Assembly: GCF_001675285.1 (NCBI RefSeq) | Contig: NZ_LSGQ01000004.1 | Location: forward strand, 155,839 to 219,838 | Length of the DNA stretch: 64,000 nt | Source of the DNA: Elizabethkingia miricola | GTDB taxonomy: Bacteria > Bacteroidota > Bacteroidia > Flavobacteriales > Weeksellaceae | Direction: 5' to 3' | Shown: in pieces, positions 45,524 to 53,474 of the stretch | Numbering within the stretch: position 1 is the first letter of the stretch | Layout of the letters: each line of letters begins with the position of its first letter | Made by a program: the position numbers and the translations under genes | The notes under the pieces: generated by a model | Seen by the model: the letters and a program-made list of their open reading frames with translations, nothing else | Told to the model about the DNA's origin: nothing | Databases searched by the model: none

Positions 45524-46321
45524 TTATATATGTAAAGGAAAATAAATATAAGTTGTATACTCTCCGGATTCAGAAAGCAGATATTCTTCAATTACAGGAG
45601 AATTATCTAATGGAAAGGGATGATCTGCGAGCCAAAAACGGTAAAACATACCATAAGCATCCAACAAATTGTCAAAATTTCCTTTATGGGCGAATCGCAC
45701 ATACTTTCTTCCGAAAATTGTTTTCTTTTGGTATCCTTCCGCCTGAGGCTGTTCTTCTATAGCTGCATCATAACGGCAGTATTCTTCACTGGTTATAAGG
45801 GGCTGATCTGTTACTATACCATAAGCTGATTCAAAATCCGTTTCTTTTTCAATCTCTTCCCACAGTATATTAATTTCTTCTGTATTGTAATTTCGGGACT
45901 TTATTCCTTTAACAAATACTTCGATACTTTTCTTATAGACAATCTCATAATCAAGAGACAGATCATCTTTTTCGAAAAAAGAACTGAATATTTCAGTCTT
46001 ATTCTTTCGTGCTTCAGCCGGAGAAATACCATACTCTTTATGGAAAGCTTTTGAAAAAGACTGAAGATTATAATAGCCTACCTCCAAAGCAATAGACGAG
46101 ATTTTTTCAGTGGTGTAAAGAAGTTTTTTATAGGCATTTTCCAGGCGAAGGCGCTTCTGAAATCCTGAAAGAGTCTCTCCGAATAACTTCATGAATACCC
46201 GTTGAAAATTCCGGTAAGAATAACAAGCAATATCTTCTATCTCTCCAGAAGTAATCTCCCTGGCGAAGTTTTCTTCGATATAGGCAATGGTTTTTTGTAT
46301 TCTGCTAAGTTCAGTTGACAC
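45524..46321 (-). CDS. AraC family regulator with GyrI-like effector domain
   Basis: A 265-residue regulator of Rob/SoxS order: the AraC domain is N-terminal (ITSGEIEDIACYSYRNFQRVFMKLFGETLSGFQKRLRLENA, ISSIALEVGYYNLQSFSKAFHKEYGISPAEARK), and residues about 120-265 form a GyrI-like drug-binding fold (ILWEEIEKETDF, YGIVTDQP, YVRFAHKGNFDNL, FPLDNSPVIEEYLL). The start is GTG at 46321, right behind a -7 box, so the transcript is probably leaderless. Effectors and targets are unknown; the family often controls efflux. Confidence 0.87.
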   Translation of the reverse strand: MSTELSRIQKTIAYIEENFAREITSGEIEDIACYSYRNFQRVFMKLFGETLSGFQKRLRLENAYKKLLYTTEKISSIALEVGYYNLQSFSKAFHKEYGISPAEARKNKTEIFSSFFEKDDLSLDYEIVYKKSIEVFVKGIKSRNYNTEEINILWEEIEKETDFESAYGIVTDQPLITSEEYCRYDAAIEEQPQAEGYQKKTIFGRKYVRFAHKGNFDNLLDAYGMFYRFWLADHPFPLDNSPVIEEYLLSESGEYTTYIYFPLHI

Positions 46322-46325
46322 GACA

Positions 46326-46333
46326 CAAAAATA
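46326..46333 (-). promoter_or_regulatory. -7 promoter element, leaderless GTG gene
   Basis: The minus strand reads TATTTTTG and ends 4 bp before the GTG start at 46321. Confidence 0.6.
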
Positions 46334-46506
46334 TAAACTAATATAATAAAGATATGACCTTTAAATAATATCTGCCATATTAAAATTCCAGTTATAGCGA
46401 TCAGTCTGTTTTCTTTATCATAGAGAAAATCAATATTTATAATAGTTTATGCAATAAATCATAGTAATAGCCTACAGATTGGCATTAAAATTTCATATGC
46501 AGAGTT

Positions 46507-46566
46507 AGTTATACATGCTATAACTACTATTAGTTTTCAAATTAGAGTCTTGTTTTTCAAGACTCT
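46507..46566 (+). ncRNA. structured RNA-like element, copy 1, with terminator
   Basis: A 36-nt string (46507-46542) is identical to 48761-48796. Its segment 1 (AGTTATA) pairs with segment 2 (TATAACT), while AACTA of segment 2 can instead pair with TAGTT of segment 3, so two folds exclude each other. It is followed at once by a terminator stem AGAGTCTTG / CAAGACTCT and TTTTCTTT. A small RNA or an attenuator is likely; no function is known to me. Confidence 0.5.
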
Positions 46567-46915
46567 TTTTCTTTATCATAAAAGCCGTTTCTTACAACTA
46601 ATCATCTTATTATTCATTCGTATTATATTATCGGTATTTTCAACACTTCCACATACATACTACACTATGATTTGTTTAATATATTTTTATATTTCTTTCG
46701 GACAGATGACACCGGTAAAACAGCTTCTATAAAAGAAAATATAAAGATGTAGTACTTGTGTAGAATACTTTTTTTTTGCATACTCACATCTGATTTACTG
46801 ACTTTTACGATATCTGAAAACACAAAAAAAAACTTTACTGCAAAATTTATTTTAGGATTTAGAAAACAATATCCTGAAAATAACTCAGTAAAAAAACACT
46901 AAAAAACACGTACAA

Positions 46916-47110
46916 ATGATGAAAGAAAAAGAATCTGATAAAACAGATTGCAGGAAAAATTATGTTCCTCCTACCCTCAGCCTTAGCCTTATTGAAATGG
47001 AAAACGGAATTGCCGCCGGTTCTGCCAAAGTTATTCCACCTGATTCGGGCGGAAAAGTGCAGGAAGAATGGCAAAACGGTACCGATGATAACCGTACCAT
47101 AGACTGGTAA
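46916..47110 (+). CDS. small peptide with conserved YxPP...GIxxG block (peptide 1)
   Basis: A 64-residue peptide (63 if the second Met, 46919, is used, which aligns better with its paralogue). It shares with the 56-residue peptide at 50959-51129 the start MKE and the block K.Y(V/I)PP.L....I.M..GI..G. The N-terminal half is basic and polar; the C-terminal half is acidic and Gly/Asn-rich, ending TIDW. There is no ordinary signal peptide. Small proteins of this kind often stand before fimbrillin-like lipoproteins in Bacteroidota, as here (32 bp before). Secretion or a precursor-peptide role is inference. Confidence 0.7.
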   Translation: MMKEKESDKTDCRKNYVPPTLSLSLIEMENGIAAGSAKVIPPDSGGKVQEEWQNGTDDNRTIDW

Positions 47111-47142
47111 ACCTGTATTAAAAAAGCACAAACATAAATGAT

Positions 47143-48636
47143 ATGAAATTTAAAACGCAAACAGCCAGCTTTCTGGGGTTGATACTACTTCTTGCCAACA
47201 CAGCATGCCGCAGTACCGATAACACACTAGACACTAACACTACTAACAATAGGCAGGTAAGTGTAAAAATGAATCTTTCAGGTAGTGAAGATGACATTGA
47301 AACATCTGAAAAGCTGGCTTCTGTTAAGAATAATCTGGTTTTTACAGGAATACAAACGCAGACAATTCCGTATGATAATAATTATTCCATTACCGCTACC
47401 CTTGTTCCGGTTAAAGCAGCTATTTCTGGCACAGCTGCTCTAAATCCCATGGCAGCAGTTACAGAGCTAAAATCCGGAATAAGATATAAAGTATTGGTAT
47501 ATGACAGTAATAATAAACTTGTAGATCAAAAAGAATTTGTATATAAACAGAATGAGACAGATGGCTTTCTGTTGGATGGCGGCAAGACCTATACTTTCGT
47601 TGCCTTTTCTGTAAACAGTACCAATGCTGCCGATACTCCGGCTGTAACCAACCCAAACGATTTCTCTACTGCAATGCTATCCAATATCAATAAGGATCTG
47701 ATGTATTTTAAAACAGTGAAAACAGTAACCGGAAACACTCCTAATACTCTCGATGTAGTTTTAAAACATCAGTTTACCAGAATTACAACCAATATAGATG
47801 CCAGTCAGGTAGAGAGTACCGGAATTATTACAAGGGTAAATAATCCTGTGTTTTCAGGAGGTAACGCCTCCGCACAACTTGCTTTGAGCAATGATACTCA
47901 GCTTTCTTATACCGGAAGCAATACGACCTCTTTTAATTTTCCCAATATTAACCAGTCCAAAATTACAAGCGACCCTGCCATCATAATAGGCAATACACCA
48001 AATGGTGCTTCACTAAATATTGGAAACCTTATTATTGACGGGACTTCTAAAAACAATGTTCTATTCAGTAATCTTAAAATTACACCAAGGTCACAGTATA
48101 ATCTGAATCTGAAGCTTACTCCCTGTACCCAATTCAATATGAACCCCACTCCTTTTGATCAGGATGCATCGCTACCTAATAATAGTAAATACTTTGGCTT
48201 TAATGGTATTCCGGACCGGTTTATTGTAGATTTTACTTATGTAGACAATTCATTCAGTTTTATTGTAAACAATACCAGAATCACCGCTGATGAAATTCAG
48301 TTTGACAACCAATCAGGAACAATTAATATTCAGTTTCCCGATGGAGCTAAATGGGGACAATCCGGAGGTATCCCTGCTATTTATAATATAGCAGCAAATT
48401 CTCCCACAGCTCCGGTTATCAGAGTTGTAATTGACCGAAACGGAAACACTGCATTCTACGGTAAAAGGCAATCCGGTGATTTGGTTCTACAGCCCCTAAC
48501 CTATACCGGAAGTGGTGGAATAAAAAAAATAAACTGGACATCGGGATATAATGAGGTATATATTACTCAGGTAGCTTCCGGCCCAACCCGAATTAAAGGT
48601 ACCGGCTATGGAAAACAAAATACAACATGTCCATAA
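47143..48636 (+). CDS. fimbrillin-like lipoprotein
   Basis: A 497-residue lipoprotein: signal MKFKTQTASFLGLILLLANTAC with lipobox Cys22. It is beta-rich with the flow of FimA/Mfa-type fimbrillin proteins: ELKSGIRYKVLVYDSNNKLV, DGGKTYTFVAFSVNSTN, VVLKHQFTRITTNIDAS, SQYNLNLKLTPC, and the C-terminal part GNTAFYGKRQSGDLVLQPLTYTG. It probably sits on the outer surface after lipoprotein export. No anchor, usher or tip genes are beside it, so a pilus role is open. It follows peptide 1 by 32 bp. Confidence 0.72.
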   Translation: MKFKTQTASFLGLILLLANTACRSTDNTLDTNTTNNRQVSVKMNLSGSEDDIETSEKLASVKNNLVFTGIQTQTIPYDNNYSITATLVPVKAAISGTAALNPMAAVTELKSGIRYKVLVYDSNNKLVDQKEFVYKQNETDGFLLDGGKTYTFVAFSVNSTNAADTPAVTNPNDFSTAMLSNINKDLMYFKTVKTVTGNTPNTLDVVLKHQFTRITTNIDASQVESTGIITRVNNPVFSGGNASAQLALSNDTQLSYTGSNTTSFNFPNINQSKITSDPAIIIGNTPNGASLNIGNLIIDGTSKNNVLFSNLKITPRSQYNLNLKLTPCTQFNMNPTPFDQDASLPNNSKYFGFNGIPDRFIVDFTYVDNSFSFIVNNTRITADEIQFDNQSGTINIQFPDGAKWGQSGGIPAIYNIAANSPTAPVIRVVIDRNGNTAFYGKRQSGDLVLQPLTYTGSGGIKKINWTSGYNEVYITQVASGPTRIKGTGYGKQNTTCP

Positions 48637-48695
48637 TTTAAACAGTCCCAAAACGCATAAAGTTCATTTGTTTGTAAAAACTGCTGACAGTTTTC

Positions 48696-48719
48696 CGGAG
48701 GATTTTAATAAATCCTCCG
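48696..48719 (+). terminator. terminator of the peptide-fimbrillin unit
   Basis: Stem CGGAGGATTT / AAATCCTCCG with loop TAAT, followed by TTTTAT, 60 bp after the lipoprotein stop. Confidence 0.8.
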
Positions 48720-48760
48720 TTTTATAATTTAGAATAGTATAAAAATTCATAAATTACACC

Positions 48761-48822
48761 AGTTATACATGCTATAACTACTATTAGTTTTCAAATCGAA
48801 GCCCTGTAAATTACAGGGCTTC
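48761..48822 (+). ncRNA. structured RNA-like element, copy 2, with terminator
   Basis: The 36 nt 48761-48796 equal copy 1 base for base. The following terminator differs in sequence but keeps the stem (GAAGCCCTGT / ACAGGGCTTC, then TTTTATT). Upstream both copies share an AAAATT-CAT-like string about 20 nt away. Downstream there is no plus-strand gene for 3 kb, so this copy cannot be an attenuator and points to an independent small RNA. Confidence 0.55.
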
Positions 48823-48888
48823 TTTTATTATAAAACAAAATTTAGATTCAGGGCTATCCTAAAAAATATCTTTTATATCAATATATGC

Positions 48889-50478
48889 TTATTTCCTACT
48901 TCGCTCCGTATTTTTCTCCTGCTTCAGGCAATTAATAAACTGAGATGGTGACATACCCGTTTCGGTCTTAAAAACACTTCCGAATTGACTATGGGTAGGA
49001 AAACCACACTCTTCTGCCAGATATCCTATTTTATAATTCAGATATTCGGGATGGTTTTTCAGTTTTCCTACAATATAATTAATCCGGTTTCTGTTGATAT
49101 ACTGACTAAAGTCTGAATCTCTATGCGTTTTAATAATATAGCTAAGGTAAGTTGTATTGGTTTTTAACAAAACCGCCATTTTAGGCAGCGTAATTCCCTT
49201 GGTGATATATTGTTCAGTTTTCTCGAATTTATCCAGTCTTCTGAGTAAAACAGCTTCCGTATTGGGGTCTTTTATTACCATAGCCCCTTCGGTTACTTTC
49301 TTCCTCTTTTCCGTATGTGCAACTGTTACAGGTTCTTTGGACTGCTTTAGTCGGGAAAGTGTATTGAGCAGCTTTGATCTTAATCTTATCTTACGTTTGT
49401 ATAGATATAAAAAGCTCAGGGCCAGAACTGTTACAATGACGAGGAGAATATTAATTTTCTTATTCTGATTAACTACTTTAGTCTCTTTTTTATCAATTTC
49501 ATTCTTTGCCGCCCTTCTCGCCTGTTTAATCTTGTCTTTATAAAATTTGGTATAATAATCTATGTTCTGGTGCTGAAGTTCCTTATTCGTATCTATATTG
49601 CTCAATAGTCGTTCCCTCACAATAAGTTCTTCATCATTTGTCAGTTTTTTTTTAACCGCAGTCTCAAAAGCCATATCAAACCAATGTTTACCTTCAGCCT
49701 TACTTCCTTCTTTTACAGCTATAATCGCCTTACTCAGATAATAACGGGGCAGTGATAGCAAGTGTTCGGCATCATAATAGTTTTCATAGATGTATTTAGC
49801 GTCCAACAAAGCCTGTTTCGCTTTCATAATGTCGCCACATTTTATATAATCGTAGGCCAAGCCACTATAATTTGCAGCATTATTAATCCTCTGAGCGCTG
49901 ATGCCTATATCTGCCTTACTGATGTGCTCTATTAGTTTTAATCTTTGCTGTATAGCTTTACAATAGTCTTCATCTTCTTCCAGATTAGTTATACAACGCT
50001 GATCAATCATAAAGCCGGCAGGCATATACTTCTTTAGCTTTCCGGCCTCTCGCTTTGCCGTTAGCCAGCTCCTTTCCGCTTTTCCTGAAAATCCTACCTG
50101 AGCATACGCATCTGATAAATAAAAGTTAATAAAAAAACGTTCGTAGGTACTACCGCTTATCTGTGCATAATGGTCTCCTTTTTCCAATAGCTGAATAGCC
50201 TCTGCATAACTATTTTTATCATACATAGCCTTTCCCATTTTTGCATAAGCTTTTGCCCGCTCTTCATCTGTTATAGCCAGGCGCAATATATTCTCTCCTA
50301 CAGCGTAGGATTCGTTTTCATCAGTGTTTTTTGTCATGTAAAGATCCATAATTTCTTTACGTATGGGTTCTTCACCGGTGTACTGGGTGTAGGAAAAAAA
50401 TGATATACAGAAACATGTACTGGTAAAAAGCCGCCTGAATCTGCAGGGAATAAGTAAAGGATTTAACTCAAATACCAT
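48889..50478 (-). CDS. transmembrane TPR / AraC regulator
   Basis: A 529-residue protein starting MVFELNPLLIPCRFRRLF, with a hydrophobic export segment (STCFCISFFSYTQ). About residues 40-320 are tetratricopeptide-like helical repeats (KAYAKMGKAMYDKNSYAEAIQLLEKG, YYLSKAIIAVKEG), then a transmembrane helix (INILLVIVTVLALSFLYLY), then a cytoplasmic linker and an AraC-type DNA-binding domain (LKTNTTYLSYIIKTHRDSDFSQYINRNRI, KIGYLAEECGFPTHSQFGSVFKTETGMSPSQF). This puts the sensor in the periplasm. The family is known in Bacteroidota, but signals are mostly unknown. It stands between two homologous small peptides, which are candidate signals or targets. Confidence 0.8.
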   Translation of the reverse strand: MVFELNPLLIPCRFRRLFTSTCFCISFFSYTQYTGEEPIRKEIMDLYMTKNTDENESYAVGENILRLAITDEERAKAYAKMGKAMYDKNSYAEAIQLLEKGDHYAQISGSTYERFFINFYLSDAYAQVGFSGKAERSWLTAKREAGKLKKYMPAGFMIDQRCITNLEEDEDYCKAIQQRLKLIEHISKADIGISAQRINNAANYSGLAYDYIKCGDIMKAKQALLDAKYIYENYYDAEHLLSLPRYYLSKAIIAVKEGSKAEGKHWFDMAFETAVKKKLTNDEELIVRERLLSNIDTNKELQHQNIDYYTKFYKDKIKQARRAAKNEIDKKETKVVNQNKKINILLVIVTVLALSFLYLYKRKIRLRSKLLNTLSRLKQSKEPVTVAHTEKRKKVTEGAMVIKDPNTEAVLLRRLDKFEKTEQYITKGITLPKMAVLLKTNTTYLSYIIKTHRDSDFSQYINRNRINYIVGKLKNHPEYLNYKIGYLAEECGFPTHSQFGSVFKTETGMSPSQFINCLKQEKNTERSRK

Positions 50479-50958
50479 TTTACGTAAAATGTAGAGTATA
50501 AATCCGGTTTTAAATACAATCACAAAAAGAAATCAATTGATATTAATTTATAAATACTAAATAAATAAAATATTCATCTCTTTATATCTTAGATCACCAA
50601 ATTGAATAATCGGATTAAATCAGATATTTTTACTTTCAAGAATGAACGGGCAAATATATTGCCCGTTCTTTTACAAATACAAACAAATAACAAATTTCAC
50701 AAATGAATAAATAATGAGAAATTGTTTTTTTCCTTTACACGACAGAGATACACAGATCTGTCTGTTTATATTTCTGATTTGTTCAATCCTGATATACTGG
50801 AGGCAAGACAACATGGCAGTCGTCCTGATAAAATGAATAAAAATGTACTATACAGAATAGCCTTGTTAATTACTAATACACTATAACTATTGCAGATTGT
50901 CCCGCCTGCGGTCTGATCATAAAAATCTAAATAAGTATATTTTATTTAAGTTTCCGGT
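50479..50958. other. intergenic region between regulator and peptide 2
   Basis: It holds the plus-strand terminator at 50644-50668 and otherwise AT-rich sequence. A 40-codon plus-strand frame (50714-50836) with a hydrophobic middle exists but is not supported by anything else. Confidence 0.4.
50644..50668 (+). terminator. orphan plus-strand terminator
   Basis: Stem GAACGGGCAA / TTGCCCGTTC followed by TTTTA. No plus-strand gene ends nearby, so an unseen short transcript may end here. Confidence 0.55.
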
Positions 50959-51129
50959 TTATGATACGTTCTTCATATTCTTTTGATAAGATCCGTTTGT
51001 ATCATTAACAATACGTACCGGACCAGAAGTTATACCATGCCCCATTCTTATTATAGTAACTTCTAATCTGGGGGGAATATATTCTTTCTTATTTTGAAAA
51101 GATTTTTTAATTTCATTTTCTTCTTTCAT
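50959..51129 (-). CDS. 56-residue peptide, paralogue of peptide 1 (peptide 2)
   Basis: The frame from ATG 51129 to TAA 50959 encodes 56 residues: MKEENEIKKS at the N-terminus, the shared block KEYIPPRLEVTIIRMGHGI, then TSGPVRIV and a polar end (MKNVS). Alignment with the peptide at 46916 gives MKE, Y(I/V)PP, L, I.M, GI and G at the same spacing. Both genes have ACTCAGT 25-29 nt before the start. The homology, not the length, supports it as real. It stands alone on the minus strand upstream of the TPR/AraC regulator. No signal peptide; function unknown. Confidence 0.65.
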   Translation of the reverse strand: MKEENEIKKSFQNKKEYIPPRLEVTIIRMGHGITSGPVRIVNDTNGSYQKNMKNVS

Positions 51130-51818
51130 AGTAATTTAGTTTTAGTTAAAAAATAACTGAGTATCATCAAGTTTATGTGTAGGGGGCAAGTTTGCCCAAT
51201 CAATACAGATTATAGCAAAGCTTTGGGATCGTCTCAAATCAGGCATTGAATCTCTGGTTTAAAATTAGGCCTCTGACGACTGAAAAAAAAGTGTTTGGGT
51301 ATTGAGATTTTAAATCCGAATAAAAAAACACGTCAACAAACATTTAAATATCAACAACATATATAGTTTTATTTTATAATTAAAGTATGATGGAAGACAG
51401 GCCTGTTTAAACTTTATAACGCCACAACCAGCATTAAACCCTCTCCCGTATTCTACCCATTGAGGAAACATCCACATCATATAACGAAAGAAATATCTTA
51501 AAATTGTATATATCTGAATTTAAAATACAGATATCTGAATTACAAATCAAAAGTATCCGAAAACAGAAATAAAAGCATTTTTTCACACATTCATTTTCAC
51601 TATCCATTTTGCTTAACTGGATAACAATTTGCTATCTTTTTTAGACTCCAGAAAAGTCTATAACCGAATGTTAAATAAAAATTCATATTACATTCATTGA
51701 TATTCTTTCAAAAAAACTGAATTTTACAAAAGTACTTTTTAAATAAGATACAATTGGTTAATGTCTTCTGTATATCAGCCTTAATTGGATATAACATAAT
51801 TCAATAAATTAAATAGAT
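51130..51818. other. intergenic region upstream of peptide 2
   Basis: It holds ACTCAGT on the minus strand (51156-51162), a small hairpin GGGCAA/TTGCCC at about 51186-51199, and a solo end of the MITE-like repeat (GCCTGTTTAAACTTTA at 51401). The remainder is AT-rich without a gene. Confidence 0.45.
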
Positions 51819-52184
51819 ATGAAAAAAAAGATCTTTACAACTGTTCTGCTGTTTTGCTGCGTTATCGTGTGTATGGCAGCAGTAATAATGGCTAACCTGA
51901 ACGGTAAATGGAGCGGTGTAATCCATACTCCGGATGGCAATTCTTTGGATGCTGTGTACAATTTTAACGTAGATGGTGAAAAACTTACAGGTGTTGTCAG
52001 CTCACCTATGGGCGAAATAACTTTGGAAAATGGTAAAGTTAAAGACAACAACTTTTCATTTAGTGTAAATGTATCCGGCACTGATTACCCCCATACCGGT
52101 AAAGCTTATGCAGATTCATGTGCAGTAGATATAGACTTTGGTAGCGGTCAGAGTTCTCATGTTGTCCTGAAACGTGTAAAATAA
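51819..52184 (+). CDS. small secreted hypothetical protein
   Basis: A 121-residue protein with a signal peptide (MKKKIFTTVLLFCCVIVCMAAV). The mature part NGKWSGVIHTPDGNSLDAVYNF, GEKLTGVVSSPMGEITLENGKV is a small beta-barrel-like domain seen in many Bacteroidota proteins of unknown function, sometimes next to glycosidases. It is monocistronic, with a terminator at 52249. Confidence 0.72.
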   Translation: MKKKIFTTVLLFCCVIVCMAAVIMANLNGKWSGVIHTPDGNSLDAVYNFNVDGEKLTGVVSSPMGEITLENGKVKDNNFSFSVNVSGTDYPHTGKAYADSCAVDIDFGSGQSSHVVLKRVK

Positions 52185-52248
52185 GGAACAATTCACATAC
52201 AGAATTTTTTTTTGGTTATTATACATAATAATCGGCTTGATTATTAAA

Positions 52249-52275
52249 CTAAACCTCCTGTAACAGGAGGTTTAG
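52249..52275. terminator. bidirectional terminator
   Basis: Perfect 12-bp arms CTAAACCTCCTG / CAGGAGGTTTAG around TAA, between convergent genes. Confidence 0.8.
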
Positions 52276-52324
52276 CCTTAGTATAGATATAGTTTAATTT
52301 AATATCTCGATAGTTATTACCGCA

Positions 52325-53464
52325 TTACTTTCTTGGTATTTCCGGGCGTGGCATCTTGTAATAGCTACCCGAAATGCTTTCCAGAAAAGCAACCAATGCA
52401 TCTATTTCTTTTTCATTAAGCTTTAAAGGTTTTATCAGATGATCTGTTACCGGGAATTTAGGATCTGCCTTTTTCTCCTCCGGTGTAGGATTAATCATCT
52501 GCATTCCACTATTATATAAATTTACAATTCCATGAAGGTCATCCATAAGGCCATTGTGCATCCATGGCGCTGTATAAGCCAGATCTCTTAAAGAAGGTGT
52601 TTTAAACTTTCCGGTATCATTCGGATCTTTGGTTATATTATACCTGCCCAGATCTTCATACTCCCTTTTATAATATGTTAATCCTATATTATGAAAGGAT
52701 TCATCAGTCATATATTTTCCATAATGACAATTCATACATCCCGCTTTGGTTCGAAACACATGCATTCCGTAAATCTCTTTATCCGATAATGCTTTATAAT
52801 CTCCCTTTATAAACTTATCCATTTTACTTGGCTGGCTTCTTATTGTACGCTGAAAAGTAGCCAATGCTTTAGCTATTTTATCAAATGTAATATGATCGCT
52901 CTGATATACCTCTCTGAAAAGTTTTCTGTATTCAGTATACTTAGCCAGTTTGGACGCCAGTCTTTCAGGTTCCATATTCATTTCATTATGTGCCGAAATT
53001 GGCCCTACAAGTTGCTCCTCTAATGTCTTCGCACGTCCGTCCCAAAAGAATGATTCCCGTTCCGCTATATTAAACAATGACTGTGTATTCCTTTTCCCTT
53101 GCAAATGATCATTTCCTAAAGCTACTTCCTGACGATCTGCCCATCCCAGTTCAGGATTATGGCAGCTGCTGCATGATATCTGGCTGGAGGCTGATAATTT
53201 AGGATCGAAAAAAAGCTTCTTACCAAGTACAACTTCCGGAAGCTCCTGTGTTTCGTAATAATTGGAGTCCTGCTCTATTGCTTCAAATTCCTTCCACTGT
53301 ACACCAGGATCCACTACCGGTTTGGGCCAGTATTTTGAAGGCTGCTTATACTGCTCCACAACCTCTCCATAATCTACACTATACCGCTGTATAGTATACT
53401 GCATAAAGAAGAAAGACAACCCTCCTATCAGCAATATTAATTTGAGATCTGAAAATTTTCTCAT
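52325..53464 (-). CDS. di-haem cytochrome c peroxidase / MauG family
   Basis: A 379-residue protein starting MRKFSDLKLILLIGG, with an N-terminal membrane anchor (LILLIGGLSFFFMQY). Haem sites are CSSCH (Cys98, Cys101, His102) and CMNCH (Cys243, Cys246, His247). Family segments KRNTQSLFN, FFWDGRAKTLEEQ, LATFQRTI and APWMHNGLMDDLHGIVNLYN are present. Known reaction: reduction of H2O2 with two haems, or MauG-like oxidation of a protein. It is the last of four genes (TonB receptor, DUF4876, DUF6850, this), starting 10 bp after the previous stop. Another Met at 53485 overlaps that gene. Confidence 0.9.
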   Translation of the reverse strand: MRKFSDLKLILLIGGLSFFFMQYTIQRYSVDYGEVVEQYKQPSKYWPKPVVDPGVQWKEFEAIEQDSNYYETQELPEVVLGKKLFFDPKLSASSQISCSSCHNPELGWADRQEVALGNDHLQGKRNTQSLFNIAERESFFWDGRAKTLEEQLVGPISAHNEMNMEPERLASKLAKYTEYRKLFREVYQSDHITFDKIAKALATFQRTIRSQPSKMDKFIKGDYKALSDKEIYGMHVFRTKAGCMNCHYGKYMTDESFHNIGLTYYKREYEDLGRYNITKDPNDTGKFKTPSLRDLAYTAPWMHNGLMDDLHGIVNLYNSGMQMINPTPEEKKADPKFPVTDHLIKPLKLNEKEIDALVAFLESISGSYYKMPRPEIPRK

Positions 53465-53474
53465 TCTTTTAAAT

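Larger units (their letters stand above)
46322..46915. other. intergenic region with RNA element upstream of the small peptide
   Basis: It holds the -7 box of the AraC/GyrI gene, the first copy of the 36-nt RNA-like element with its terminator (46507-46566), then about 350 bp of AT-rich sequence. ACTCAGT at 46883 recurs upstream of the second peptide gene. A 60-codon frame at 46550 begins inside the terminator and is not believed. Confidence 0.5.

Noticed and set aside
46550-46732. A 60-codon hydrophobic plus-strand frame
   Set aside because: It begins inside the terminator stem of the RNA element and reads through AT-rich sequence; chance hydrophobicity is likely.
46507-48822. The 36-nt repeats as CRISPR repeats
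   Set aside because: Only two copies exist, 2.25 kb apart, with genes between them, no spacer array and no cas gene; each is directly followed by a terminator.
50714-50836. A 40-codon plus-strand frame with a hydrophobic middle
   Set aside because: No homology to the nearby peptides, no promoter, and AT-rich DNA gives such frames by chance.
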